Below, piece after piece: positions 7,672-17,070 of a stretch of DNA of 39,073 nt; within the stretch, counting starts at the first letter, position 1; every line of letters begins with the position of its first letter. The notes beneath the pieces are model-generated. The model worked only from the letters and a program-made list of their open reading frames with translations. It was not told where the DNA came from and searched no databases. The DNA is taken from contig JAZKAK010000026.1 in the NCBI GenBank assembly GCA_040389165.1, forward strand, positions 1 to 39,073. The letters are read 5' to 3'. Origin of the DNA: CAIOTO01 sp040389165. Lineage in GTDB: Bacteria > Pseudomonadota > Alphaproteobacteria > Paracaedibacterales > CAIOTO01. The position numbers and the translations under genes were made by a program.

Positions 7672-7683
7672 AAAGAGCACGTT

Positions 7684-7833
7684 ATGAACCCATTAGCAAC
7701 ATACACACTTCAACATTTTGTGAGCAAGGCAGCGAATAGTAATGCTATGCCAAGCAAAGCGCTCTTTCGAAAGTACCTTAAAATTGGTGTTATCGTCGTG
7801 CCATTTGCAATTTGGTTCGTTTGTTCACATTAA
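7684..7833 (+). CDS. Small single-pass membrane peptide, 49 residues
   Basis: A short frame starting ATG 12 bp after the gltA stop and ending 21 bp before hslO. It encodes a polar N-terminal half, the basic patch KALFRKYLK, and then one hydrophobic segment (IGVIVVPFAIWFVC) near the C-terminus. Intergenic placement on the same strand and a sensible membrane topology (positive side first) argue for a real gene. I do not recognise it and see no strong ribosome binding site (AAGAG lies close upstream). It could also be chance. Confidence 0.45.
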   Translation: MNPLATYTLQHFVSKAANSNAMPSKALFRKYLKIGVIVVPFAIWFVCSH

Positions 7834-7854
7834 GTTTCTGTGTAATAATATAGT

Positions 7855-8811
7855 ATGAACAATGTTGTTAATTTCACACATAAAATAGAATTAAAAGGGT
7901 GTATCGTGCCATTCGTATTGGATGGTGCAATGGTTCGTGGTCGCCTTGTCCGCCTAGGTTCTGCTTTATCCGATATAACGGAAAAACATAAGTATCCTCC
8001 CATTATCAATAAATATATTGGTGAGATGTTGGCATTAGGCGCAGCACTCATTATGGATATGAAGTCCAATGGTGCAATTACCTTGCAAATCACCAATGGC
8101 TCTATCATTCGCATGATTGTCGCTGATGTTAAAAGTAATGGTGACGTGCGTGCGTGCGCCACTTGGAATGATGAAGCCTTATCGATACTTTTAGAAAACA
8201 CGCCGACACCGTCGATTGCTCAACTATTTGCAGGCGGTAATTTAATTTTCACAGTCTCATTGGATCATCAAGCTGAAAATCATCAAGCAATCGTCGCTTT
8301 AACTGGTGCAACACTTGCTGATTGCATGCATCACTATTTCAGACAATCTGATCAAGTGCCAACAGCGCTTTTTGTATTCACAGATGTATCAAATTCGTTA
8401 GTCATTGATGCTAACTATTTAGCTGGCGCAGTGTTGCTGCAACGAACTCCCATTGATCATTCAAAAGAGCGTGAGATTATTGAAAAAGAAGAAGATGATT
8501 GGTTCACTGATGTTAGTCTTTTAGCGACAATTACCCCTCATGAATTATTATCCAGTGAAATCTTACCAGAAACTTTACTTCATCGTCTGTTTCACGAGCG
8601 TGATCTTAAATTATCCCAGCATAAAACAATTCAAGCACATTGCCATTGTTCCAGACAACGTATTGAAGACATATTGGTAAATTTTTCACAGAGTGATCTT
8701 GAGGCCACATTCGTTGATGGCAAAGTAGATGTTTTATGTGAGTTCTGTAGTGAAAATTATAGCTTTACTGAGGCCGAGATTAATCAGCTTAAAGAAAACA
8801 AAAAAGAATAA
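7855..8811 (+). CDS. hslO: Hsp33-family redox-regulated chaperone
   Basis: Cytoplasmic holdase switched on by oxidation of a zinc-binding four-cysteine switch. The 318-residue protein has the N-terminal fold signature PFVLDGAMVRGRLVRLG, the substrate-binding core, and at the C-terminus the conserved CxC (C263, C265) and CxxC (C295, C298) pairs separated by 29 residues, as needed for the redox switch. All four cysteines are present, so it should be functional. The ATG at 7855 follows the small membrane ORF by 21 bp, and the gene is convergent with sdhA. Confidence 0.93.
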   Translation: MNNVVNFTHKIELKGCIVPFVLDGAMVRGRLVRLGSALSDITEKHKYPPIINKYIGEMLALGAALIMDMKSNGAITLQITNGSIIRMIVADVKSNGDVRACATWNDEALSILLENTPTPSIAQLFAGGNLIFTVSLDHQAENHQAIVALTGATLADCMHHYFRQSDQVPTALFVFTDVSNSLVIDANYLAGAVLLQRTPIDHSKEREIIEKEEDDWFTDVSLLATITPHELLSSEILPETLLHRLFHERDLKLSQHKTIQAHCHCSRQRIEDILVNFSQSDLEATFVDGKVDVLCEFCSENYSFTEAEINQLKENKKE

Positions 8812-8839
8812 AACACATAATTAGCTCTTTGCTTAACCC

Positions 8840-10627
8840 TTAATACGTTCTTTTCTTAGGCGCCACACTCTTTACGTCATCCGTCATTGTGTATAAATGC
8901 ACAGGGCGTTGTTCAAAACTTACTGCTCCGTTGGAATTAAGCGTACTTTGTGTGTGTGTCATCCAATTAACGTCATCACGTTCAGGAAAATCTTCACGTG
9001 CATGGGCGCCTCGGCTTTCGGTTCGATTTAACGCAGAATGAATTGTTACGACAGATTGTTGGTAAAGATTAAATAGCTCAATTGCTTCCACCAGGTCCGT
9101 ATTCCAAATCAATGAGCGATCATTAACTTGAATATGTGACATCATTTGTCCAATAGCATTTATTTCCTGAATTCCCTCGGCTAAGATGGATTCACTTCTA
9201 AATACAGAGCAGTGTCGTTGCATTGTTTCTTGCAGTTTCAAACGTATTTCGCTTGTTTTGATGGTGCCGCTGGCATGGCGAAGCGTGTCAAACCAAGCAA
9301 GAGTCGACTCCCCAGCATCCTTTGGTAAAGGAGTGTGTGGTGAATTGGGTTCAATGAGTTCTTTTGCCCGCAAAGCTGCCGCGCGTCCAAACACAATCAG
9401 GTCAAGAAGTGAATTTGTACCTAATCGATTTGCCCCATGCACAGAAACACAGGCAGCCTCACCGATTGCCATTAGGCCTGGAATAACTGTTTCCAAGGCG
9501 CCACGCACAACTTCTCCGTGTATATTGGTTGGAATGCCACCCATGTTATAATGGACGGTTGGTAAAACTGGGATGGGTTTTTTGGTAACATCAACACCTG
9601 CAAAAATCTTTGATGTTTCGGATATGCCTGGCAGACGTTCATGTAGTATTTTCGGATCAAGATGTTCTAGATGCAGCAAAATGTGATCTTTCTTTGGACC
9701 CACCCCACGTCCTTCTAAAATCTCAATCGTCATGGCGCGGCTAACAACATCACGTGAAGCCAAATCTTTTGCATTTGGCGCATAACGTTCCATAAAACGT
9801 TCGCCTGTCGAATTAGTCAAATACCCACCTTCACCACGCGCACCTTCGGTTATAAGACACCCAGCCCCATAAATACCTGTGGGGTGAAATTGAATGAATT
9901 CCATGTCTTGAAGTGGAAGCCCTGCACGCAGTGCCATGGCATTGCCATCGCCTGTGCACGTGTGCGCGGATGTACACGAAAAGAATGCACGGCCATAACC
10001 ACCCGTTGCGATAACAACCGTGTGTGCTTGAAAACGGTGAATAGTGCCATCCTCAAGGCACCATGCCAAAAGTCCCCGACAGCGGCCTTCTTGATCAAAT
10101 ATAAGATCAAGTGCAAAATATTCAATAAAAAATTCAGCTTTGTGTTTTAAGCATTGTTGATAAAGTGTATGTAAAATAGCATGGCCTGTTTTGTCAGCTG
10201 CAGCACACGCACGTTTTGCCATCCCTTCACCTTGATTAAGGGTGTGTCCACCGAAGGGGCGTTGATAAATACGACCTTCATCGGTTCGTGAAAATGGAAC
10301 GCCAAAATGCTCAAGCTCTACAACAGCTGAGATAGCATTTTTACACATATATTCAATAGCATCTTGATCACCCAGCCAGTCTGACCCTTTTATTGTATCG
10401 TAGAAATGAAACCGCCAATCATCACCGTCATTCATATTATTGAGTGCGGCGCCAACGCCACCCTGCGCTGCAACGGTGTGGCTTCGTGTGGGAAAGACTT
10501 TTGTGATACATGCTGTTTTGAGTCCAGCTGCACACATTCCTAACGTTGCCCTGAGACCAGCTCCGCCAGCACCGAGAATAACGACATCATAACTATGATC
10601 AATTATTGTATAGGCCGCTTTTGTCAT
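8840..10627 (-). CDS. sdhA: Succinate dehydrogenase flavoprotein subunit
   Basis: Oxidises succinate to fumarate in complex II, passing electrons to the iron-sulfur subunit. It has 595 residues, normal for the family. Seen are the FAD dinucleotide motif VVILGAGGAGLRA (15-27), RSHTVAAQGG with H50 as the covalent FAD attachment site, the substrate loop QFHPTGIYGAGCLITEGARGEGG, and the HGANRLGTNSLLDL capping motif. It follows sdhD by 3 bp. sdhB, which normally comes next, is not in the 29 bp before hslO or elsewhere in the window. Confidence 0.97.
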   Translation of the reverse strand: MTKAAYTIIDHSYDVVILGAGGAGLRATLGMCAAGLKTACITKVFPTRSHTVAAQGGVGAALNNMNDGDDWRFHFYDTIKGSDWLGDQDAIEYMCKNAISAVVELEHFGVPFSRTDEGRIYQRPFGGHTLNQGEGMAKRACAAADKTGHAILHTLYQQCLKHKAEFFIEYFALDLIFDQEGRCRGLLAWCLEDGTIHRFQAHTVVIATGGYGRAFFSCTSAHTCTGDGNAMALRAGLPLQDMEFIQFHPTGIYGAGCLITEGARGEGGYLTNSTGERFMERYAPNAKDLASRDVVSRAMTIEILEGRGVGPKKDHILLHLEHLDPKILHERLPGISETSKIFAGVDVTKKPIPVLPTVHYNMGGIPTNIHGEVVRGALETVIPGLMAIGEAACVSVHGANRLGTNSLLDLIVFGRAAALRAKELIEPNSPHTPLPKDAGESTLAWFDTLRHASGTIKTSEIRLKLQETMQRHCSVFRSESILAEGIQEINAIGQMMSHIQVNDRSLIWNTDLVEAIELFNLYQQSVVTIHSALNRTESRGAHAREDFPERDDVNWMTHTQSTLNSNGAVSFEQRPVHLYTMTDDVKSVAPKKRTY

Positions 10628-10630
10628 GTG

Positions 10631-10960
10631 TTAATTCCTTATGAAAAATAGTATGAAAGCAGACAAGAAGAAACACAGAAAGCATCCAATTATTGTATTA
10701 ATAGCAACAAAAAATATTTTTCGTTTTGAATTTTCAACGTAATCTTCAACGACAACCCGAAGACCTAATCGTGCATGATAAAATGTAAAAATGACAGCAA
10801 TCAGCATTAATATTAGCACGCTAGGGCTCGCAATTTGTGTTCGAGCGCATATATAGGGGCATGTATTGATAACATTAAATAACCACCAAAGGCCTGGGAT
10901 ACAAAAGCACGTGATAATTGCAGATATACGTTGATGAAGCCAATGTTTTGATGCACGCAT
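10631..10960 (-). CDS. sdhD: Succinate dehydrogenase membrane anchor subunit D
   Basis: Small membrane anchor that, with SdhC, binds heme b and quinone. The N-terminal SKHWLHQRISAIITC matches the SdhD start pattern (H-W-L-x-Q-R). The segment FYHARLGLRVVVEDYV holds the expected heme-ligand histidine. Three hydrophobic segments are evident. I prefer ATG 10960 (109 residues, GGAAAA upstream). An upstream ATG at 10990 would add ten residues and overlap sdhC by 16 bp. Divergent in sequence, as these anchors usually are. Confidence 0.85.
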   Translation of the reverse strand: MRASKHWLHQRISAIITCFCIPGLWWLFNVINTCPYICARTQIASPSVLILMLIAVIFTFYHARLGLRVVVEDYVENSKRKIFFVAINTIIGCFLCFFLSAFILFFIRN

Positions 10961-10974
10961 GAAAATTTTCCGAT

Positions 10975-11352
10975 TTATAAAATAGAACAAAAATGAGCGA
11001 AGGATAAAGTAGCCATAATGCTTAATATGATTACAAGAATGCTGGTTTGCGTTACTGTTTTTATGTTAAACCCGTACCCCATATCCCAAGCAAGGTGCCT
11101 AATGCCATTCATAGCATGATAATGTACGGCAAAAATAAGCGGCCATTGCCAGATTTTTCCGCCCATAAGGTGACACGTTGATATAAACATTTCCCATGCT
11201 GTTTCGCTTAAGGCAAAGGAAAAAAGTCCAACGCAAAATATACATGAGGCTAGAGTAAGCGCGATGCCTGTAAATCGATGTGTAATGGATAAGATGCTTG
11301 TAATTTGTGGGCGATAAATTTGAATATGAGGGGAAATAGGTCTATTAGTCAT
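10975..11352 (-). CDS. sdhC: Succinate dehydrogenase cytochrome b556 subunit
   Basis: Membrane anchor of complex II, 125 residues with three membrane segments. The family motif RPISPHIQIYRPQITSILSITHRFTG at the N-terminus and HYHAMNGIRHLAWDMGYG in the middle (heme-ligand histidine in the H-x-x-x-G-I-R-H-L stretch) are clear. It is the first gene of the sdhCDA cluster, transcribed from a near-consensus promoter 30-60 bp upstream. The ribosome binding site is weak. Confidence 0.93.
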   Translation of the reverse strand: MTNRPISPHIQIYRPQITSILSITHRFTGIALTLASCIFCVGLFSFALSETAWEMFISTCHLMGGKIWQWPLIFAVHYHAMNGIRHLAWDMGYGFNIKTVTQTSILVIILSIMATLSFAHFCSIL

Positions 11353-11388
11353 AAATTTTATTAAATTTCATCAATATAATGTGTGTTA

Positions 11389-11417
11389 AGTCTAAGTTTG
11401 GCGTAAAAGCTTGTCAA
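11389..11417 (-). promoter_or_regulatory. Sigma70 promoter for sdhCDA
   Basis: On the minus strand a perfect -35 hexamer TTGACA (11417-11412) is followed after exactly 17 bp by TAGACT (11394-11389). Transcription should start near 11382, about 30 nt before the sdhC ATG. This is the best promoter-like match in the sdhC-uvrA divergent spacer. Confidence 0.58.
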
Positions 11418-11535
11418 GTAGCAGCTGCTCTTTTCTTTAATTCAAAGCTAAAGCAACACAGTTTTTGATCTCTTCTCTTGCATAACGTCTTTAAAATGTC
11501 TATCTCTTATACATAGCCTTAATTTATAAAGAATA

Positions 11536-14418
11536 ATGAAAACGATTCAAATTCGCGGCGCACGCGAGCATAATCTCAAAAATATCAATGTAGATATTCC
11601 ACGCGATAAACTTGTCGTCATTACTGGGCTTTCTGGTTCTGGTAAATCATCTTTAGCCTTTGATACACTTTATGCTGAAGGGCAACGTCGTTATGTCGAA
11701 AGTTTGTCGTCATATGCGCGTCAATTTTTGCAACTTATGGAAAAGCCAGATGTTGATTCGATTGAAGGGCTTAGTCCAGCTATTTCTATTGAACAAAAGA
11801 CAACGTCAAAAAATCCGCGTTCGACTGTTGGAACAGTAACCGAATTATATGATTACATGCGTTTGCTGTTTGCACGTGTGGGCGTTCCACATTCACCTGC
11901 TACCGGGCTGCCGATTGAGGCGCAGATCGTATCACAAATGGTGGATCGCGTTCTTGAAATTCCTGCAAAATCGCGTTTAATGCTTATGGCTCCCATTGTG
12001 CGAGGCCGTAAGGGTGAATATAAAAAAGAATTACAAGATTTGCTTAAAAAAGGCTTTCAACGCGTTAAAGTTGATGGAAAAATCTATACGCTTGAAGAAG
12101 TTCCTGAGCTTAAAAAAAATATCAAACATGATATAGCCGTAGTTGTTGATCGCTTTGTAATCCCAGACGGCGATGATCGCCGTGAATTCATGACGCGACT
12201 TGCTGATTCGTTTGAAACTGCACTTGCATTGAGCAATGGGTTGGTATGGGTTGAAAATGCAGACACGGCTGAATCAATTACGTTCTCATCGAAATTTGCA
12301 TGCCCTGTGTCTGGTTTTACACTTGAAGAAATTGAACCAAGGCTCTTTTCGTTTAATAGTCCGCAGGGCGCCTGTCCGACTTGTGACGGTCTTGGTGTGG
12401 AAATTGTCTTTGATGCGCAGTTAATTGTTCCAAATCGAGCCTTAAGTGTTCGCGATGGTGCCATTGCACCGTGGGCGGAAGAGTCAAATGCTGGCAAACG
12501 TGTTACAGCCACACGTGAATACTATCTGCAGATGCTTGAATCAGTTGTGCATCACTATGGTGGTTCAATAATCGTTCCTTTTGCTGAGCTGTCTGAAAAA
12601 GTTCAAGAAGTACTTCTTTATGGTTCTGGTGCCGAGATTATCCCTATTGTTTATAGTGACGGTAATCGGAATTACATCACAAAGAAAGTTTTTGAAGGCG
12701 TTATCCCAAATTTGAAACGACGTTGGCAGGATACCGAAAGTGAGTGGGTTCATGAAATGTTGGGGCGTTATCAGAATGAGCACGCGTGTCATACATGCGG
12801 TGGGCTTCGTCTTAGACCAGAAGCACTTTGTGTGAAAATTGATCATAAAAACATCGCTGAGGTTTGTAATTTTTCAATTAGCGAAGCCCATGAGTGGTTT
12901 AACACAATAACGCTTTCCAAGAAGCAAGCTGAAATTGCAGCTCGAATTTTAAAAGAAATACGAAACCGTTTGATGTTCTTAGTCAATGTTGGGTTAGATT
13001 ACCTAACGTTGTCACGTGCAGCTGGCACTCTTTCTGGTGGTGAAAGTCAACGTATTCGCTTAGCATCGCAAGTGGGATCAAGTCTGACAGGTGTGCTCTA
13101 TGTTTTGGATGAGCCATCAATTGGCCTTCATCAACGTGATAATGATCGCCTGTTAGAAACGTTAAAGCATCTGAGAGATATTGGGAATACCGTTGTTGTT
13201 GTTGAGCATGATGAGGATGCCATTCGCATGGCTGACTATGTCATAGATATGGGGCCTGGTGCTGGAGCAGGGGGCGGAGAAATTATTGCTCAGGGCACAC
13301 CAGAGGAAGTTACGAATAACCCAAACAGTATCACGGGTCAATATTTACGAGGTGTTAAATCTATTCCTATCCCGGCGAAGCGACGCTCAGGGCACGAAGG
13401 AAAATCGCTTAGCCTTTTTGGCGCACGAGCAAACAACCTGCATAACGTGAATGTAACGATTCCACTTGGTACGTTTACCTGTGTAACTGGTGTATCAGGC
13501 GGCGGTAAATCAACGCTTGTGATTGAAACACTTTATAAAGCACTTTCAAAAGCTGTTGCACATGGACGTGAAATGCCCGGTGAGCATGACCGACTTGAGG
13601 GTGTAGAATTTATTGATAAAATTATTGATATTGATCAATCGCCTATTGGTCGTACGCCAAGATCAAATCCAGCAACCTATATTGGCTGCTTTACTCCAAT
13701 TCGTGAATGGTTTGCAGGACTACCTGAATCTAAAGTGCGTGGGTATGCCGCTGGACGTTTTTCGTTTAACGTCAAAGGCGGGCGCTGTGAAGCATGTCAG
13801 GGCGATGGCGTTATTAAAATTGAAATGCATTTTTTGCCAGATGTGTATGTAAAATGTGACCAATGTCATGGCAAACGGTATAACCGCGAGACACTCGATA
13901 TTCAATACAAACATAAAAACATCGCAGATATTCTCGATATGACGGTTGACGAAGCTGTTGTATTCTTTGAAGCGCATTCACAAGTACGTGAAAAATTAAG
14001 ATGCTTGCAAGAAGTTGGTTTAGGCTATGTCAAAGTAGGCCAGTCTGCAACGACGCTTTCAGGTGGTGAAGCACAGCGTGTGAAATTAGCAAAAGAATTA
14101 TCACGTCGTGCAACAGGAAAAACGTTATATATACTGGATGAACCCACAACGGGACTTCATTTTGATGATATTCGTAAGTTATTGGAAGTGCTGCACACGC
14201 TTGTGGACCAAGGGAATACCGTTTTGGTGATTGAACATAACCTTGAAGTAATTAAAACAGCTGATTGGATCATTGATATGGGCCCTGAAGGCGGTTCGGG
14301 TGGCGGACATATTGTTGCCGTAGGAACCCCAGAAACGGTAATTCATGTTGCAAAAAGCTATACAGGACAGTACCTTAAGCCATATTTGGAGAAACGCGCC
14401 TTGAAAGAAGCCATATGA
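11536..14418 (+). CDS. uvrA: UvrABC system protein A
   Basis: Damage-recognition ATPase of nucleotide excision repair; 960 residues, full length. Two ABC modules are seen: Walker A GLSGSGKSS at 31-39 with signature LSGGESQRIRLA, and GVSGGGKST with signature LSGGEAQRVKLA in the second half. The C-terminal zinc module CEACQGDG…CDQCHG has all four cysteines. The first zinc module is reduced: CPVSG where many bacteria have CPxC, though its second pair CPTC is kept. From memory this CPVSG form is common in alphaproteobacteria. No SOS box (GTTC/GAAC direct repeat) was seen upstream. Confidence 0.97.
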   Translation: MKTIQIRGAREHNLKNINVDIPRDKLVVITGLSGSGKSSLAFDTLYAEGQRRYVESLSSYARQFLQLMEKPDVDSIEGLSPAISIEQKTTSKNPRSTVGTVTELYDYMRLLFARVGVPHSPATGLPIEAQIVSQMVDRVLEIPAKSRLMLMAPIVRGRKGEYKKELQDLLKKGFQRVKVDGKIYTLEEVPELKKNIKHDIAVVVDRFVIPDGDDRREFMTRLADSFETALALSNGLVWVENADTAESITFSSKFACPVSGFTLEEIEPRLFSFNSPQGACPTCDGLGVEIVFDAQLIVPNRALSVRDGAIAPWAEESNAGKRVTATREYYLQMLESVVHHYGGSIIVPFAELSEKVQEVLLYGSGAEIIPIVYSDGNRNYITKKVFEGVIPNLKRRWQDTESEWVHEMLGRYQNEHACHTCGGLRLRPEALCVKIDHKNIAEVCNFSISEAHEWFNTITLSKKQAEIAARILKEIRNRLMFLVNVGLDYLTLSRAAGTLSGGESQRIRLASQVGSSLTGVLYVLDEPSIGLHQRDNDRLLETLKHLRDIGNTVVVVEHDEDAIRMADYVIDMGPGAGAGGGEIIAQGTPEEVTNNPNSITGQYLRGVKSIPIPAKRRSGHEGKSLSLFGARANNLHNVNVTIPLGTFTCVTGVSGGGKSTLVIETLYKALSKAVAHGREMPGEHDRLEGVEFIDKIIDIDQSPIGRTPRSNPATYIGCFTPIREWFAGLPESKVRGYAAGRFSFNVKGGRCEACQGDGVIKIEMHFLPDVYVKCDQCHGKRYNRETLDIQYKHKNIADILDMTVDEAVVFFEAHSQVREKLRCLQEVGLGYVKVGQSATTLSGGEAQRVKLAKELSRRATGKTLYILDEPTTGLHFDDIRKLLEVLHTLVDQGNTVLVIEHNLEVIKTADWIIDMGPEGGSGGGHIVAVGTPETVIHVAKSYTGQYLKPYLEKRALKEAI

Positions 14419-14996
14419 TAACATTACCCTTTTCCGAACGTGATTTCTTGCGCTTGATTTATGGAGCACGTTTGGATGCGCCAGGTGCTCCGTTAAAATT
14501 ACAGTATCACCAAGATTTGTATTCACGTTGGCAAGCTGGCGAACGTGTCATATGGAACTGGGCTGCTTTTTTTGCTGGCTTTATAGGGCTTGGCGGAGTG
14601 TGGCTTTTGTACAGACGTCTATATCTTTTTTCGTTTGTCTATCACTTATTATCCATTTTTATCTTTTCATTATGCATTTTCTTGTTTCTTAAAGGTTCGC
14701 AAGACAATTTTAAAATTGCAATCGTATGTATTAATTTATGTGTAGCCATCCTGACTGGATTGTTTGCAAATACGCTGCAGCTTACATGGCTGGGCGCATG
14801 GAGACAAAGATTTCCAAAATGCAATATGCCTGCAGGAGGTGATGGTGGTACCGTATGTTCATATTTTGCTATTATTGTGTTATCACTCAGCAATGCAAAC
14901 GGGAAATTCTCAGGTATGCTAACGGTATTACTGTTTGGCTTGTTTGTGTTCGCGCACTATATTTATTATGAACGAGAGTTGCCTAAAATCAGTTAG
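14415..14996 (+). CDS. Small integral membrane protein, DUF2628-like
   Basis: A 193-residue protein starting in the ATGA overlap with the uvrA stop, so translationally coupled to it. About residues 1-40 are soluble, then WNWAAFFAGFIGLGGVWLLYRRLY, a pattern like DUF2628 proteins (W-A-A-F-F-G…W-x-L-Y-R-x-x-Y), followed by several hydrophobic helices. The function is unknown. A hairpin terminator follows. The overlap suggests expression with uvrA but not a shared function. Confidence 0.7.
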   Translation: MITLPFSERDFLRLIYGARLDAPGAPLKLQYHQDLYSRWQAGERVIWNWAAFFAGFIGLGGVWLLYRRLYLFSFVYHLLSIFIFSLCIFLFLKGSQDNFKIAIVCINLCVAILTGLFANTLQLTWLGAWRQRFPKCNMPAGGDGGTVCSYFAIIVLSLSNANGKFSGMLTVLLFGLFVFAHYIYYERELPKIS

Positions 14997-14998
14997 CT

Positions 14999-15040
14999 AA
15001 GAGAAGCGCTTTTGTGCGCTCCTCTTGAGGTGTTGTTTTT
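14999..15040 (+). terminator. Rho-independent terminator after uvrA operon
   Basis: AAGAG-A-AGCGC (14999-15009) pairs with GCGCT-C-CTCTT (15016-15026) around a 6-nt loop, giving 10 bp with one A/C mismatch. A T-rich tract (TGTTGTTTTT, 15031-15040) follows after four bases. It lies just past the last plus-strand gene, facing a convergent gene. Confidence 0.55.
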
Positions 15041-15081
15041 ATTGGTTTGGCGGGGGCTTAATGAAAAAAGCCATTGTGTTT

Positions 15082-16998
15082 TTATTTTAGTAAATAGTTT
15101 CCCTCATCTTCTTTAAAAAATTCATCACGTGTCATTTCATCGAATGCAATATCATATGCACGGCAGGCATTGCGTATTATTCTTTGTGCATTTCCATCAT
15201 ATCCATGAATATAAACATGAACGTTACGCCCAGCAACAATTTCTGAAACGCGCCTGAATGCTTCGTCCATGACTTCACTTGGATTATTAAATGAGCCTTG
15301 TCCAACAAGTGTCAGATGTAAGTTAACTAAGCTGCTTGAACCTATGCTTTTAATAACGGCTAACTTAGCAATGGCTTCGTATTGCGTCGCAACAAGTTCC
15401 ATGCAAATTTGCCCCTCTGTGCTATTAAATGCGGGCATGGCAGCGTCTTGGAATGAAGGAGCCGCTGCAAAAACCTGAATCTGGCTGGCGCCTGTTGCTT
15501 CGCATATTGCGGGTTGAGGTAATATTCTTAAATAACCTTTCTTTTCAAGAACTTTCTGCAGTAACGTTTTTTTGTCTTCGTATGCGAAATATTGGAGTTG
15601 CAAATAGCCATTCTTATAGTATTCATAGCCATATCCTATGTTTTTTATTGCCAATTTTTCGGGCATAATATCCAATAATGCGTTTGGCAATTTACTGGTT
15701 ATTACCGCCGCGTGTCGGTAAAGGGTGGTCGCTGCAGCCTCGATTGAACCCTGAGGCCCCTGTGTTCCATCGAACTGATACGAGCTTACAGAAGTTACAT
15801 TATTGTCCTCAGATTCCAAATAATTGAATTGACTTGCTAATTGTAGAATGCAATCTTTTCCCAAAGGTGATTCATGAAGATTATTAACGCTTACCCCTTT
15901 AACCAAAGTGAATTTTCCATCTACATAGCCGTGCGTAGCAGCAGGCATGATTGCTTGGTTATAGGCTTGATTGACCTCATCTACTGTCCATGTTGCAGGC
16001 GCAGGTAAATCTGCAAAATGAGTTACTATTTTATCTTCGTCCCACTTTTCCTTTGTAGGCAATTTTCCATCGTCAAATGTCGGTTCTATCCAACCAGGTG
16101 TGGGCTCCCAGCTGTTTTCTTCAGTACATACAGAATACTCACCTCTTCCTCCTGCACGTGGAAAGTCATGTCTATTGGAAAGTAATTGCTTCACATTACT
16201 GCTATAGTTTTCTCTTCCTATATTAATTAAAGCCTGAACAGGTTTTGGAATTGGATTATAGACCAGGAGGTGCTCAAGTGAACCTTCTTGTGCCACATGG
16301 ATGCCACCGCCTGCTGTTCCACCTGCACTACTTGTCGCACTAGATTTTTGAGAGAGCCCACTGGTCGCGCTAGCTGATGCCCCGCCTGCTGCACTACTTG
16401 CTGAGCCAAGCACACTAGCTGTACCGCCTGCGCTCTTCATTGAGCTAGACTTTTTAGAAAGCTGATGATCACTAGCCGTTTCCAAAAACCAATCGACAAA
16501 AACAGATGTGCTTATTTGACCAAAATCGCGAAGTTTCCCTGCATCTTCGGAGCCATTGATTCTAGCAAGCAGATCTGTAGCTGAAGCAGTAGGTGCCCAG
16601 CTTGCGTAGAGTTGCTGAGATAGATCTTGCGCTGCCCTAAGAATTTCAAAATGCCTGTACAAATTCTCGTGTTCACTTAATCCGTGCGCATCAAGCTTGT
16701 AGGAAGTATCACGTTGGTGTTCATGCACGATAGATGCACCTATCACAGCAGTAAGAATTGTTCGCTTTTCATCAGGTGTTGCACCAGTTGCGCTCACTCT
16801 GTTTTTGTTACCAAGTATTTTTTTTATGCTATCTGTTTTTTCTCTTGCTTTCGGATCATCTTTATTGACTATAAATATGTCTTTTCGTTCTTCGTGAAAT
16901 GTGGAAATTTCACGAACCGCAGATTTAGCTGCCGCGAAACAAGGGGCTATCCCTGCGGCTATTAATAGCACAATTTTTAAGTAAAATTTTACATTCAT
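15082..16998 (-). CDS. Large secreted protein with possible macrodomain-like C-terminal half
   Basis: A 638-residue protein with a clear signal peptide (hydrophobic KIVLLIAAGIAPCFAAA, cleavage near residue 24). A helical region comes first, then a Ser/Ala/Gly low-complexity linker (about 182-233). The C-terminal half carries LASQFNYLE (388-396), DGTQGPQGSIEAAA (410-423), IQVFAAAPS (507-515), and HLTLVGQGSFNNP (561-573) before a helix and the strand VHVYIHGYDG. I recall this motif order from a widespread uncharacterised family (ASQFN.LE, TQGPACA, LTLLGGGAFGN). Its strand-loop-helix end looks macrodomain-like, but that fold is inference. Monocistronic; exported; role unknown. Confidence 0.75.
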   Translation of the reverse strand: MNVKFYLKIVLLIAAGIAPCFAAAKSAVREISTFHEERKDIFIVNKDDPKAREKTDSIKKILGNKNRVSATGATPDEKRTILTAVIGASIVHEHQRDTSYKLDAHGLSEHENLYRHFEILRAAQDLSQQLYASWAPTASATDLLARINGSEDAGKLRDFGQISTSVFVDWFLETASDHQLSKKSSSMKSAGGTASVLGSASSAAGGASASATSGLSQKSSATSSAGGTAGGGIHVAQEGSLEHLLVYNPIPKPVQALINIGRENYSSNVKQLLSNRHDFPRAGGRGEYSVCTEENSWEPTPGWIEPTFDDGKLPTKEKWDEDKIVTHFADLPAPATWTVDEVNQAYNQAIMPAATHGYVDGKFTLVKGVSVNNLHESPLGKDCILQLASQFNYLESEDNNVTSVSSYQFDGTQGPQGSIEAAATTLYRHAAVITSKLPNALLDIMPEKLAIKNIGYGYEYYKNGYLQLQYFAYEDKKTLLQKVLEKKGYLRILPQPAICEATGASQIQVFAAAPSFQDAAMPAFNSTEGQICMELVATQYEAIAKLAVIKSIGSSSLVNLHLTLVGQGSFNNPSEVMDEAFRRVSEIVAGRNVHVYIHGYDGNAQRIIRNACRAYDIAFDEMTRDEFFKEDEGNYLLK

Positions 16999-17070
16999 TT
17001 TAGTTTAACTTTCTTTTGGTGGTTTTATAAATGCACATTTTTAAACTATAACATGATTGTGTTAATGCAT

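Noticed and set aside
9186..10150. Plus-strand frames of 88-121 codons within sdhA
   Set aside because: They are shadows of a conserved gene on the opposite strand.
11353..11535. Possible SOS (LexA) operator before uvrA
   Set aside because: No GTTC-N7-GTTC or GAAC-N7-GAAC pattern of the alphaproteobacterial type is present in the spacer.
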